Origin: Aquilaria yunnanensis
Lineage: Eukaryota; Streptophyta; Magnoliopsida; Malvales; Thymelaeaceae
NCBI GenBank assembly: GCA_039654915.1
Contig: CM077599.1
Location: 85,087,001 to 85,151,000, forward strand
Direction: 5' to 3'
DNA: 64,000 bases
Positions within the stretch are counted from its first letter, which is position 1. The number at the start of each line of letters is the position of its first letter. Below the pieces are notes generated by a model. It made no database searches and had not been told where the DNA came from. It worked only from the letters and a program-made list of their open reading frames with translations. This document shows, in pieces, positions 45,108 through 58,443 of this stretch. Both the position numbers and the translations under genes were made by a program.

Positions 45108-48100
45108 TTTATACTATGTAAATATTATTTAGAAAATTATTATCATACAAAAATAATTTAAAAATGCATAAAATTATGCAACCATAGAATTGATTATCAA
45201 CAACAAAGCACAAATTCTCAACAATGATAAAGTCAATACTTCATTAAACGGACATGTAGCCTAGATAGCCCAATAAAAACAAATCCTCTGTGCATACATC
45301 CCCCCTCAGCCATAGAAGCTAAACCCCTATGATAGTAGCCCTTTAAGGATCATACCTGAAAAGAAAAATAATGAGAAGAAATTGTGAACATACAACCAAC
45401 AAAGCCACAATTTTTTTCAGTGGATTTACTTAAATTATATTATAAAAATCTTATTTAATGGATTCTTATAACTATATAATATTTTTTTTCAAATAACATT
45501 AGTTCCAGACAAAAAACCATGACACTGAAAATAAGTAATTTTATATTAATCTAATTTAATCCTAAACAAATTGCACCCTACACTCTATTTTCCAAATATA
45601 TGCATTTCTTGGCATATAGATTCTACACAAGGTTTGATTGTTGAAGTAGAGAAAATAGGGGGAAAAAAAAAGGCGAATGAATGAAAAAAAAAACATGGCA
45701 GACCATAACCACAAAAAATGAAAAAAGATTTTTAAATCTGATCGAAAATGACCGTCAAACATTTATAACTATACTTACTACCCACATTTCTCTTTCAAAA
45801 TTATTTCTCACTAAATCATTTCTCAAGAAAAATGAAAAATGGCTAATGAATTCCAAAGACTGAAATCACTAACAACAATGATGAGGACGATGATGATGAT
45901 GATGATGATGATAACTATGATAACTATCATATCAAAATAACATGCATGCAAATCCATATATTTATCAACAGAAGTGTGAAACAATGAGTAGACAATAGAC
46001 CAAACACAAAGAGATTGAAAACAAAAGCTAGCCTAGATCACAAGTTCCAACACAATGTAAAACTTCAAACAAAAGCACATAATGTAACAAAGAATAATGT
46101 GATTCATGTTTGCTTGAATGATCAGAATAAAACTGCATCGACACTTGCTTTCTGGTGCATTTGATTTGACTGAGTTGTGTTTGCGATATACAAAAATAAA
46201 AATTCATTTTTTCTTAATGCTAAAACTTAATAAGGCATACACCATAGATGCAAGAATCAGCAAACATAATGACCAAACAGAGCTTTTGTTACTAATAAAT
46301 CCTAAAATTTGTTACTAATTAAGAGAGATTCACAAATCGATATAATGAATAGCTGAGATTTTGTTACTAATAAATCCTAGAATGACCTTAAAGGAACTGT
46401 CATGTAGAAAGAATGACTTAAAGGTACTGTCACCCATAGACAATATAAAAACTGTTACCCATAGACAATATTAAAAACTAACCATAAATACTTTATTGCT
46501 TGTCCCATTCCACAAAACCTCTTACCTTTAACAATATTAAGAATGCAAGGAAATCAACCCTCTCCCTCCTCCCCCCCCCCCCCCTCAAAAAACACTATAA
46601 ATTTGCAAAGAAATAGCAAAAGCCAAAGCATAGAAAAATAGCAAAGTAAGCTAGAGATGTAAAACCATATGATATTGTGAAAACATGGTAACTGAAACTT
46701 AGAGTAGGTTGTAAATAGTAAATATCTGACATTAATACTAAAATTGGAGAAGCAACTACAGGGAATGAGTAAATTTAAAGAAACTAAATAAAAACTTGGA
46801 AATTAGAATCATTATTTAGGCTCAAAACTGGATCCCAATTTTTGTTTTCTCTATCTTTTTTTTTTTTTTAAGTGATAGGTAAAAGAGTTTGAAAAGTGTA
46901 TAGAACACATATAATTACCATTTAAGTACATAAATTGAACTATCTAACTTCAACCAGATCATGAAGCTACACCTTTGGTTGAGACAAAGTCATGCTCATA
47001 GTTGAGGTTTCCACATGCCTCTAGAAACGACATCTTTAGTCTACAAAAAGCTACAATACTCTACTACTAAAGCGATATCTATGCATGTAGGCCAGGTATT
47101 TTGTAAAACCAGGATGGTTACTCTATACATAACCATAAAAAGAACGTTAAGTTTAGCTCCTCCCTCCAAGTATTTATATTGAAAGTAATTATATACGTGC
47201 CACAAAATCTCCTACTAGTTCCTTTTCACCTAATGAATACTTTTCTTACTCAGAAACTTCTTTTGAATTGACTCCTGAAAGTTAGAGTCATTTGACCTGC
47301 ACAGAGCAAACAATAAATAGAAAAGTTAAATAATAAAGGCCAAATTAGATCAAAAGTACTAGAAAAAAAAAGAGATAAGCTAATCTTCACACCCAAAATA
47401 CAAAGAGGAAAGCATAATGCAGTGAATGTCTAATCCAACATAAACCATTAGAGTGAAAATAAAAACCAATCAAAGAGCAAAATACAAGGAATAATAAAGA
47501 TGCTATAATGTATCAGAAGATAGACCAAACCCAATTTCATTGATTTACCAGATAGAACACACATATTTATCAAGAAGACATAAAAAGAGACAAATTTAAA
47601 TGCACCCATAAAAATACAAGGAATTCTTATTCCTATCAAGATTAATTGAATATGCTAACGATATATATATTTTAACTTTCTTAAAAATATTTCCTCCCAG
47701 CAAATTGAAGACATGAAACACAGATAAAAAATAAATAGAAATAAGAAACAATAATCACTTAAATAAGAATAATAATAAAAAATGTGCAAAGCAAAAAATT
47801 ACGTTGCTTCATGCTTGGCTAGGAAGATAAATCCTTGTACTTGTCTTCCTCCTTCTCAAGTTCTGTCATCTTCCTTGATTTTTATCTATCATATCACGAA
47901 CTTGAAGGCCAAACCAGTAGCTTGCTCCATCCTAGCAAAATCTCACAAAATGGTATAATGTATACTTTTTGTTTTGATCAAGAAACCTGAATATCCAAAC
48001 TAAATTCATAATAGCTACCCATAGCATAAACTTAAGTTTCTAGATTAGATGGTTAAGTTTTCATTAGAAATCAACCAGAAACTAAATTCACTAGAAAATT

Positions 48101-48990
48101 GAAATTCATTGATCTAAATACTAGGTAAGCCTATTTAGATTGGAGTGGAACCACATACAATGAAGGGAGGTCTGTAGATCAATTAAATAGAAACTGGTTT
48201 GAATACTGATGAAGCCAAGAAGCTTGAGGCGCTCCATCTTCCTGTCAACGATCACATCCAAGGAAAGAAGGTAGGCAAGGCCCTCCACAGAGATGTACAT
48301 CTTCACAAAAAAAGGGTGGAGTCAAGGGCAGTGAGTTAAAGCTTGAGAAGCCAGGGTTTGGAAAAAGGAGCAAAAGTACAACAAAGGGATGGGTGAGGGT
48401 GACAACGCAGTAGAAGACGGAGTGGGAGACGGGGGACTGAACATAAAGAATGAGCTTCCACTTCTTGCTTTCTCGCCTAAGAAAAAGAGAACAGTGTAAA
48501 TAGTCGTAGATCTTAAATATCTCCAAATAGGTGGTACCTTTTTTGTTCTTGAAATTTAGGGTCGGGAGCAAGCAGATAGAACAGAGCAATGATTGGCATA
48601 ATTTAAGCTTAAGGGTTTTGAAACTCTAATGTAAAAGTTAAAAGTTTTGTGATAGAAATAGAATGAATGCATTGACCATTCATAATTAGAAATTATGGTA
48701 ATTTAAAGATTTCCTTTCTAAGTTTAACATTTTAAATTTTGAATTCATTTTTGACCCACCTAATTGAATTATGGGTATTATTGGAGCATTACTGTAGATA
48801 AATATTAGATTTATTTCCTAAATTAAAAAATTTGTCACATGTCATCACCATGTTGAGTCTATTGAGTAAAAAGTCATTTTTAACCTTTAAGTGTATCCTG
48901 CTTTTATAGTATATATTAGATATGGAATGTAATCTTTTGTTACTCTAAAATTAGTTGTTACTTGGTTTAAGGACTAATTGTGTCATTAGC
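45108..48990. other. AT-rich spacer, no supported gene
   Basis: Holds an ATG/GAT microsatellite (about 45882-45912) and a poly-C run (about 46567-46584). A minus-strand stretch near 47800-48600 has gene-like GC and a frame MYISVEGLAYLLSLDVIVDR (48306 leftward), but no family or splice pattern I can support. Confidence 0.4.
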
Positions 48991-49730
48991 CCTTTTTAGT
49001 TGAGCTCTTTGTGATGTGAGGTGTGCTCATAGCATCCACCTCTCACACACCCATACACTCCATGTTTACACCCCAAACCTATTTATAGGCTTCGCCCAAC
49101 CGACTCAATTAGGTTAATTTACAAGATTTTTCCATTTTTTATTATTTTCTTCATGCCCACTAGTTTCTAGGTTTTTCTACACTTTGATACCTAACATTAG
49201 ATATTTCTCTTTTTTCTAGATTTTTCTTCACAAATATCTTTCTTTCATTTTTCTAGAATTGTCTTTCAAATTTGTATCAATATTTTAACACTCCTCCTTG
49301 ATGCAAATTTGTTGAACTCCGAGCTTGGACCATAGTTGCTTCATAGTTGAGTTTTTTTTAATCTCCATTTGCATCTCCTTGATAGTTGATGCTTCATTAG
49401 TTGTGTTTTTCTTTTTCCATGGAGCACCTTCTCTCCACATCTTTTTGAACTTGATGTTCGAAGCTTATTCTGCTTGCTTGACCTAACTTGCTTACTTCCC
49501 TTGATTATGGAAGCTTTGTCCAGGTAGAGTGACCAACCAAGCTATGTTTTTCTTGTAGTAGAGTGGAGGCATCATCCAGCAACAGTGATTGAACATGCTC
49601 TTCAAGCTTTTCTTGTGTTGTGGAAGCATCACCCAATTGCAATGATCAAACCTACTCTGATACCATGTTAGAATTTTTTACAGTGGACTTTGATACCATT
49701 GTTGATGTTTGAGAATTAGTTGAATATGGA
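48991..49730 (-). mobile_element. short copia-type remnant with PBS and PPT (TRIM-like)
   Basis: On the minus strand: LTR end ...TCTAACA, then TGGTATCAGAG (about 49654-49664), about 360 bp of non-coding interior, an AAGGAGGAG purine tract, then TGTTAAAATATTG starting an LTR near 49292 that contains CCTATAAATAGG. PBS and PPT so close together suggest a miniature (TRIM-like) or internally deleted element. The two LTRs were not matched end to end. Confidence 0.5.
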
Positions 49731-50625
49731 ATTTTTTACAGTGATCGAACCTGCTCTGATACCATTTTTATATCGCATATGGTATACAGCGGCATATACC
49801 ATTACTTTTGTCATTATTTTCTTAATATAAATAAAATGTATATGAAAGGTAATATTTTTATATGAAAACATATTAAAATGGAATATATAGAAAATTGATA
49901 TTATTAAAAAAACTAATTTATTAATACATGATAAAAAAAAAAATAAACAACCCTCAAATAATAACAATTATTTTTCTAATACCACATTGAGTTCCTACTT
50001 AGGTGGCTCAAAGTAGGATGTTGTTATCCTAACTTGTTCTGTTAAAGTAATATGCTCATCCCATGTTATAAAACTTTGGTTTTGAATCAAGAAATTCTAG
50101 GAATCAGAGTAATGTTCATTTGAGATAACATGTTTCATAAATCCAAATAAGGGATATTGATCAATATCATGTTATGGTTGACAAAAATGATGATTGCCAC
50201 CATATATATGATTAAAAAAGCTTGGACCTTATAGTTGATGATGATCCTTCAGTGACGATACTTGTTGTGGATATTCATATGATCTATTCCCCATATAGGG
50301 ACTATCAACAATTAAACTCGTGCTGGGATCACTTGAATCACGTTTAGTATTCATTGTCATCTTGTCAAATTACTTTGATATCAAATGAAAAAAAATTACT
50401 TCACTCATGCATCACAGTAAATAGACCAATTATACATAAAAGACTAAAAGTTCATTGGTTTGCAAATTTTTTGGAATTCAGTGTAATTTTATGATATTTC
50501 GTGAAATTTTGCCCAAAACAACAACAATTTGTGAAAGCTTAATATCACATACCACTTAACCATGATTGGTGAAATATCAAGGATATATCACAATATATTG
50601 TTGGGATAATAAAATTTTCCCCCTA
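49731..50625. other. AT-rich spacer
   Basis: No gene or defined repeat seen. Confidence 0.4.
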
Positions 50626-51008
50626 AGGTTCAGGTGAAATTACGCTTTACCCTTATTATTTCAGAAATATACACTTTACCTCCTGCCTTTTTAATGTAGT
50701 CCAATAACAATTTCTAAAATCTTAATTTAGACTTTAGGTACTAATTTTCAAATAATTTCAATCGATATGATACTTTTTTCACAATTAATTAATATTTAAC
50801 AAATACTGTTTTCCATTTACAAGAAAAAACTGTTAATTTAAAATATCCATTAACTATAAAAAATAACATACATATTGAAATTAACGGAAAATAACTACTA
50901 TAATATTTAAATTAAGATTTCAAATGTTACTATTAGACTATATTAAAAAGGTATGAGACAAAGTGCATTTTTAAAATAAGAGAGCTAAAGTGTAATTTTA
51001 TCTAAACC
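50626..51008. mobile_element. foldback MITE
   Basis: The ~110-bp ends are inverted repeats: AGGTTCAGGTGAAATTACG at left and, on the minus strand from the right, AGGTTTAGATAAAATTACA, continuing through TTTACC/TTTAGC and TTTTTAATGTAGTC/TTTTTAATATAGTC. About 380 bp, AT-rich, non-coding, ~270 bp before the F-box start. The target duplication is not clear. Confidence 0.65.
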
Positions 51009-51277
51009 TCGTAAAGCAAATTATAATTAACCCATTGCAAAATTGAAGACCTTGCTGCTAAGTAGGACGCACGAAATTTACCCCTTCCCCAGTTGGTTCA
51101 ATCCTACTACTCCTATTCCTCTCCGACCCTAACCCTAACTAGCTTGCTGCATTGGGCGACTGTTGAGAAACTGCAGGTTACAAGGTTTCTTCTTTTTCCT
51201 CTCACCAAACCATATCTGTCTCTTTCATCTTTGGTAGCTTGATCCGAGTAAAAGAGGAAGAGAAATTTTCCAAGATT

Positions 51278-52906
51278 ATGGCAGTGTGCAACGAAGAACC
51301 AGAAAAAAATGCAAGAAGAGGACCCAAAGAACCACGTGCGGATGCAATCGATCATCTCAGCGATTTACCTGACAGTATAATCGTCCACATCCTCTCATTT
51401 CTGGAAACAAAAGACGCCGTCAAAACATCGGTTTTGTCCAGACGATGGAAATCCCACTGGACTTCTGTCCCCACTCTCAGATTCTGCGCCGGCGACTTTC
51501 GTCTCTTTAGCGGATTACGCAAATTACTGGACAAATCCCTCAAGCATTGTCACAAGCTCGACAAGCTCAGGATCGGCCTTAGCGAGTTCAGTTTCAGGCA
51601 GCCAGGCAAAGCCCTTGATGCGCACATCACTTTATGGCTCCTACGCGCTGCTAATCGTAACGTGGGTACGCTTCACTTGGAACTCTACCGGCCTTACTCA
51701 CTCCCAGATTTTCTTTACAAGTATTCTTCCCTGACCGAGTTGAGCACCAACTCCTGCAATTATGAGCCCAAAGAAAGTGTTTCTTGGGGATCGCTTAGGT
51801 CTTTGTCAATTAGGGGCACTAGAATCAGTAAAGATGGTTTCACAAGTATCTTGTTGGGAAGTCCTGTGCTTGAACACTTGGAGCTGATCTCTTGTCCGAC
51901 TCGGGATGGTTTGGATGTTTGCTCAAGTAGCCTGAAGAAGCTTGTCCTGAAGGATTTTTGCCCACGATCTGATGCTGTGAAAATTTCAGCCCCTAATCTG
52001 AAATCATTGAAAATTTTCGACTGTCCGTTTTGGGAGCATTTGGAGTTATTGGACGTCTCTGCTTTGGTAGAAGTTAGCCTCAATGTCTCTGATTATTATA
52101 TTGATGCACGGTCACGAAAAAAAGTGTTACAACAGCTGCACAATGTCATGCATGCATACAAAGTTGCTATCAGGGATTATATCTGTCGAGTAAAAATTCT
52201 CTTCCCTCTAATCTCTGAATACTTACTTGTCCTTATGGTTGTGATGAGTTTATGTACTTGGTGTTAATTTTAGTGTTCTTGGGCTACACTTGAGTCGTGA
52301 TTTTAGTTCCCCTTGCACTAATGGTTTCATATTAACTACACCATAGGTTTTGTCCAAGGCAGCTGTCAGAAATTTGAGCTCATTGTGTAACTGCCTGGTA
52401 TTACATGTAGAGACAAAAGGCTTGGAGCACCAAGCAATGAATAAGCTTCTACAAATTTCATCCGTTCTAGAGACTTTGGTCATTAAAATTGGTGAACCGG
52501 TATAGTATGAGTATATATAGATTGCGCATGCCATATTTTTTCATAATTTATAATCGGAAAGTGTCCCAATTTTGTTTTAATTGTGCAGGTAAGATCCGCA
52601 TCACAAAATTTTCAAGAGACTTGTTGGCCGTCACCTGAAAGAAAGAAACTTGTGTGCCTGAATCGGGCTCTTAAAAATGTGAGAGTCATAGGTTTTGAAG
52701 TAGAGAGTTCTATGAGCATGAAGGTAATCTCATTTGTGGAGTTTTTGCTTAAGGAAGCTAAAGCATTGGAGAACTTAAACATCTACTCTGCTAGAGGTGG
52801 CAGCTGTACATGTGCAGGAAAGGATTGCAAACTATTCAAAGTAGCCCAAAAATTGTTGAACTTCCCAAGATCGTCTCAATCGGCAGTTGTGGGATTTCAT
52901 GCATGA
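51278..52906 (+). CDS. F-box/LRR/FBD protein, copy 5, intact, three exons
   Basis: Exons 51278-52189, 52347-52499 and 52589-52906 join in frame to 460 aa, using GT-AG introns at the same places as in the broken copies. The start MAVCNEEPEK is preferred; an upstream in-frame ATG at 51239 would add 13 residues. Residues ~30-75 are the F-box ([28 protein letters not shown]), which binds SKP1 in an SCF ubiquitin ligase. An LRR-like region follows with SLPDFLYKYSSL, SWGSLRSLSI, ISAPNLKSLKIFDCP and LELLDVSALVEV. Exons 2-3 hold the FBD domain (LRNLSS... LLKEAKALENLNIY ... LLNFPRSS, VVGFHA end). Length and order are typical of plant F-box/FBD proteins, a fast-evolving family. The substrate is unknown. 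Confidence 0.9.
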
Positions 52907-53716
52907 CCAGTAGCTTATTGTCGTCTCCACATTAGTAAATCTAACTGGATTAAGTGCATTTTTAGAACAGAAGTATTTTTAAGTTGTCATTTTGTCAATT
53001 TTTGGGGTTCCCTTTTGGAAAGACAATAAGTTCCTTTCGCAACTATGGTTCCATAAAGAATGCTTTAGAGAGTTTGGTAAGACTATTAGAAGTGCTGCAA
53101 TGCTTTTAATTAATTAATTAATTGTTCGCTTCGATTTGGGTTAATTAATTGTTTTTGCTAACAGTGGTCGTTTCGTCTTAAGTTGTCCTTATGTGTAACT
53201 TACAAAATATGCTACTTTATTTAGAAAGATTTCCTTAGAAATACTACTCTCATCCATCTTAGGTTTTCTGGTGTTTGTCATATATCTGAATTTGGGGTAA
53301 TCTAATCTATAAAATAAATTGTTCAGTTAAATAAAGTCATATGTTCAAATACCGTTCGTCATAGTCTGACCAAACTGATAGACTCAGTCATATTGTCTCT
53401 CATGAGTCGTGAAGGTACTCAAACGATGGTAAATAATGTCCAAATGCATAATTTCACTTGACTAACCAACTCACCTTCTAAATTAAATCACCCCAAATTC
53501 AAAAGTATGAGTTTTGAGTTGTGCTAACTTATAGTTCAGACTATTAAATAATTCAGTAGGCAAAATTCAAGATACTGTTTTACATTTAAGCATATTTTTT
53601 TTAATTGTACCCCTAATCCTACCTTTCTCTTTCCCATCTACTACACGTCAAACCCTGAACTTTTAAACCTTCTAAGATTTCTCCTATGCCAAGTTTGGAT
53701 TCGGACCAAACCTAGT
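52907..53716. other. 3' flank of F-box copy 5
   Basis: Shares a block near 53060-53110 (AGAGTTTGGTAAGACTATTAGAAGTGC) with the 3' flanks at 34590 and 4400. Otherwise AT-rich, no gene. Confidence 0.5.
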
Positions 53717-53945
53717 TTAGGATTCTACATCATCGTCATTGCCGAAAGGAGATGGCACTTCTTGTCGGTGATTTGGCAAACAAGCATATTCCAAGGCGAA
53801 ATCCCAGAAGCTGAAGGGATGAGCAAAGCCTCCTTCCCTCGATCTTGCCGGATAAGGAAGACAGCTCCATGGATGACATGAAGCAAAGTCAACCACAATT
53901 TTTGGGAAATCATGCTTTCCTACAACAGCGAGAATATCGCGCGCT
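53717..53945 (-). CDS. unrecognised C-terminal exon
   Basis: A 75-codon open frame ending TAA (53717-53719) contains HDFPKIVVDFASCHPW, HPFSFWDFALEYACLP and an acidic DDD end. Composition is protein-like (Trp, Cys, aromatic-rich) and GC is higher than the surroundings. No start or acceptor could be fixed, so it is listed as a partial exon. It may belong to the broken cystatin-like gene upstream on the same strand. No family recognised. Confidence 0.35.
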
Positions 53946-54299
53946 TATCTTGCTCTGGATTTGATCAACTCCTCTGAATTGAGGACTCGGGACACAATGG
54001 GACCGAAGTTGGGGTCGGAGGAAGGCGCCCACAGGTAACAAAAGGTGATTCTTGAAATAGACACAAGCAGACTAACGAACCTGCTTGTTGAAAGTGTGGT
54101 CGTGATAAAGAGGAGCACGACTTGCCGTAGTTGTGGTGGTTGGAAGCTTTTACATAATTATGTTCTTGTATGTACATATTTCTTTTTCAAGATTTCGCTT
54201 TCAATTTTCTAAAATTAAATAATAAAAAAAAGCTTATCAATCCCATTTTTTATTTTATTTCACTTTTTTAATAAACAGGAAAAAAAGTATGAGCTAACT

Positions 54300-55355
54300 T
54301 GATTTGAAACAGCAACTCTCCACCTTACTGTCACGAATAGACTCATCACTGCCATCTTTGGATGAAATTCCATCCCACACAATTGCCCGGAAGGTTGCAG
54401 TAGAATCCTCCTCATCCGCATTTCTGGCCTCAAGTGTGATGTAATATTTGTATTTGTGTTCCATGAGTTAATTTCCTTGTCGACTTCTCAACATTCAAAA
54501 ACTCATATTTGGCTCCCTGAGAAAATCCCAACCCAGATATCACACAAAAACCATTCTCAAAAGGATATTAGAGGAGTCATAATTGTGAGAATAGCAGATC
54601 AAGGAAAGAGCTAGGGAACCAACCGTGGCTTCATTGTAACACTTGATTGCGTTCTTAGAGAGAGGGACAAGAGTTTCAAGGTAGCTACTTGTGTCCATTG
54701 GGATGATCAAGCCACTTTCTGGACTAACTTCTTTCCTGAAACCAGGAATCTCGAAACCCTTTAGAAATTCAAAAAAAAAAAAAAAGAAAGAAAAATGACC
54801 CCCCAGAGGATATTGATGTTAGAAATAAAGTTGCTTTACTTGCTCCACTGGCAACAACAGCGTCCACATATTGGAACAAGTCACAGTTGTACAATTTGCC
54901 ATATATAGTTGACATCATCCCCATCGAAATCATCAGATTTCATGGAGTTTTTTTTTTCCCTTTTAATGGATAATTTCTTGGGGTCCTTGATATGTTCTTT
55001 AGTACCTATTGCATATGTACACAGAAGTTCAAACCCCTCGCCACATTGCTGACAAAGAAACACCAAACAGCTCAGTCATATGTTGAGTTGTTATAAGATA
55101 AAGGAACATACAAACTAACCTTCATGACAGGGATAACACCTCTCTACATGAACATTAGGCAACCACTTGAGATTGGCATCTCTTTTAGTAATCTTGTCAC
55201 GCACAGCTGCCTGGAAAGTCACACTAGCTAGAACCCGTATTCACATCTTCCGTCACAAATGTGATATAATACAAACATCCAGCAAACTCTTTCTTGGACA
55301 CCAACTCTTGCCTCGACGCCTCCACCAACCACAAAAACTTTTTATATTGGGTTCC
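54300..55355 (-). pseudogene. cystatin-like domain gene, two broken domain exons
   Basis: Read leftward: exon 55355-55120 has GTQYKKFLWLVEASRQ and CLYYITFVTED, a frameshift, then VTFQAAVRDKI and a splice donor. Exon ~54759-54624 has GFEIPGFRKEV and LVPLSKNAIKCYNEAT. Exon 54516 to about 54300 has GAKYEFLNVEKSTRK, a +1 shift, then YYITLEARNAD...FRAIVWD. The repeated pattern A...YN...(Y)(E/K)F...V..ST/SR...YYIT.....F.A.VW is that of plant cystatin-fold proteins. Such proteins inhibit papain-like proteases, but the QxVxG loop is not evident. Exon-like sequence also lies near 55590-55660 (GSDTLLELVNTVATND). The two frameshifts argue for a pseudogene. A related plant-specific cystatin-fold family is an alternative. 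Confidence 0.45.
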
Positions 55356-55679
55356 CTAGAAAACTCTCAACCACATCACAAAAAGTCATTCTCGAAAGCA
55401 GAAAGAAATCGATCAGAATCACTGCACTGGGAACAACAGCATCACCGTGTCCTTCCATCCCCAATTGCTTTGTTTCTGCCAAAAACGAATTACACTAACT
55501 TTACAGTCAATCTTAGAAAAGTTAGAACAGGTGGAGCAATAAGTTAAAAAGAATCACCAGAAACTTGTCCGAGTTGAGAATCATTGGTGGCGACTGTGTT
55601 TACTAGCTCCAGCAGTGTGTCCGATCCAAGCCCTGACTTTGCCCCAAAAAGCCATCCAGATGATTTAGAGGAATAAGGA

Positions 55680-56446
55680 TATTATTAGCCCAATTGAACA
55701 ATTAAGCTTCCTTCAAAAAACAAAAAAAAAAAGAACAACCAAGCAAAACCGATCTGTTTATGAGTCATGACAACGTAAATGCCATGTCGGCAAAAGTACA
55801 AAGTTCACATGTTGTGTTTCAGTTCTTTCTCAATTGGCCACTTGCAATTCAGTTTCTGACAAACCACCCCCATCAATTAACTTCCTATACAAAAAACTCG
55901 AAACCAAAAGCATATATAATTAATTGAGAATTAAAAATCGTGGCACTTGCCATAGCATTATAGTATGTAACCTGAGACTCGAAATTTCATTTTGATTAAC
56001 CAAACAAAAATGAAACTAGTGAACACAATAATAACAAAATCAACTAAACAATCATTCACCGACCGTAAGTCCAGCTCTTCTTCACAACACAGCCTCTAGT
56101 CTACCCTCCTCTCTTCTACGAAGAAAATTAAAACCAAATCAATAAAATCGACCAATAAGGAACAAATGGAATCCGGGAAGAGAAGAAACGAAAACTGGCT
56201 GCCGCCAAGAAGCACAGAAAACCGTGCACAATTTTCAATTTTGAAACCAATTATTAGTCCAGCCACACATTACTAGCAGCTAAATCAAGAAAACAACAGG
56301 AGAAGTCTTGCAATTTGACAGGAAAACATGCAATTCAAAACGAGAACCTACGAAGAGGATAGCCGCGAAGACTGAGCGAGTGGGAGTGAAAATTGAATTT
56401 GTGGGTTCTCAAAGAGCTGGCTGTGAAACAGTGGGTGGTTGAGATA
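55680..56446. other. intergenic / 5' flank
   Basis: Possible upstream region of the minus-strand cystatin-like gene. No ORF, repeat or promoter that I can support. Confidence 0.35.
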
Positions 56447-57706
56447 GGGTAAGATTCAAATTTGGTTCCTTAACTTTAATAAAAGTACCTATTGAAATCT
56501 CCTAACTCATTTAGTATGTCCTATTTTGATTCCTACATCAATTCAGGTGTAGTTTGGACGAAATTTACCTATGTGGCAATTCGTTACACCCATGGTGGGT
56601 TCTGAACTGCCACGTAGATGACTATAGTAGATGAATAAGAAACTTGAAGTTAAACTTGACACAAACAAGTAATCATAAGGACTTAAATTATAAATTCCCA
56701 CAAAATCATCTTCTTCTTCTCTCCTTCAATTCCAGCAGACTTCTCTCCTTCAATTCTAGCAAGCGGCGATTGCAACGACAGAGCGGCGGACGACGGCAAA
56801 GCCACCAAGAGAGCACACCTTCGTGATTTTCATTACTCACCAGATGGACTACATTACCCCTTGAAAACACACATTCTTAAAACCCCAAAAAAAAGCAAAC
56901 GCGTTTTCATCTGCAAAACTTGGATCCAAATTTGAACCCATCGACATAGCCATGTTCATCGGAATCTGGAACCACTTTAAAGACTTCAAAAGAAGAGGAG
57001 GTTCTAAATTAGGGTCATGTCTGCTCCTGTTTTGATTCTGTCGTAGATTGGGAAGCGGCAACGGATCGAGCCGATCGGGAGCAGTGAAGCTAGGGATTGT
57101 CAATGAGTGCGTCGACGGGCTAGGGATCCGAGCGTCGATTCGACCCGTCGGTGGTAGTCTGGGCTTACGCTGGTGAAAGCACCGGCGAACAGACCCTTGT
57201 AGTAGCGGCTCCGTTGAACGGCTACAAAAATCGACGGAAAGAGGCGGAAAGGGTTGCAACGGCCTTTGATTTCAGCGATGCCTAGATTTAAAGCGACGAT
57301 TCGAGTAGAACAAAAGATTTCGAGCGATTTAAGCAGGCTAGGGATTCAATTTCCTCCCCCGTGATTTCCTCCCCTGTCGTCCACCTGGGTTTAATCTTCT
57401 CCGCCATCTTCAATTTTGACAATTAGGGTTACTCAGTGCTTTAAGTCCCAAAATTTTGTGTTTGTATCAGCTTGGGTTTAAATTTTCATTTCTGTATAAA
57501 ATAGTCACCCATTTTAGTTGAAAATGAAGTCACATGGTACTATGGGTGCCACGTAGGCAAATTTCATCCAAAATAATGACTCAACTGATGGATGAGACTC
57601 ATATTGAATGTGCTGCTTGAGTTATGACCTTAATAGTTACTTTTAAAGTTAGGGGACCATTTTAGGATAAACCGAATAGTTAAGGGACCAAATTTGGATT
57701 TTACCC
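56447..57706. mobile_element. foldback / Mutator-like element, 1.26 kb
   Basis: Left GGGTAAGATTCAAATTTGG and, on the minus strand from the right, GGGTAAAATCCAAATTTGG open long (~200 bp) imperfect inverted repeats that include CTATGTGGCA/CTACGTGGCA blocks. The interior has a 136-codon minus-strand frame (56849-57259) without a recognisable domain. Likely non-autonomous. The target duplication was not resolved. Confidence 0.6.
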
Positions 57707-57723
57707 TTGCTATATTCCTTTTT

Positions 57724-58420
57724 GGCCAAAATGCACATATGGTCCTCCAACTTGACAAACTCGAGCGAGTTAGTCCTTTTTGTTTGACTCAGTGAGAGTT
57801 AGTCCTCTAACTTTTAAGATTAAGCATGTTAGTCCCTCAACTTCTCTAAATTAAACGAATTAGTCTTAGGCATGACAGAAAGCGTCTTCCAGGATGACAC
57901 GGCGTTAAAACCACGGCGATAGAGGTGGCTTGTCGTCCGCCTGAGGGATCATCGAGAGAAGCCGTCGTCTGAAACAAAATCACCGACAGCCGTCGCCATA
58001 ATCGGCACCTTCTGAATCAGTGACTACATGGGAGAGTTGAATAATCGAGCGGCCAATAGACAATTTCTGGATCAACAAGATAAGACCAACGGATAATAGG
58101 ACCAACGGAAGGAGATGCGAGATCGAAGGGAGACAAGAGACGAGACCAACACGACGGGAGAAAAGGCGAGACCGACGGCAAAGGGGGAAAGAAGGTGGGT
58201 AGGAGAAGGAAGTCAACGGCAGCGGGGAAGGGATCCGGTGGCACAGGAGCGATAGGCTGACGGCGATGAGCGAAAAAGAAACGCTGTTTGTGATTTTGTA
58301 CACCGGGGGACTAACTCGTTCAATTTTTCAAAGTTGAGAGACTAAGTCACACTGAGTTGAAGTTGAAGGACTAACTCGCTTGATTCAACCAAGTTGGAGG
58401 ACCATATGTGCATTTTGGCC
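57724..58420 (+). mobile_element. TIR element, arm 1 of an inverted pair
   Basis: 697 bp bounded by GGCCAAAATGCACATATGG and its inverse. Flanks TTCCTTTTT and TTCCCTTTT suggest a 9-bp duplication. The interior is GC-richer, with proline/serine-rich spurious frames. It shares ATGGTCCTCCAACTT with the Mutator-like element at 10553. Confidence 0.75.
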
Positions 58421-58443
58421 TTCCCTTTTTGCCTTATTTTTTT

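Noticed and set aside
48121..48589. Possible minus-strand gene (VEGLAYLLSLDVIVDR)
   Set aside because: Protein-like for about 30 residues only; no family, start or splice pattern that I can support.
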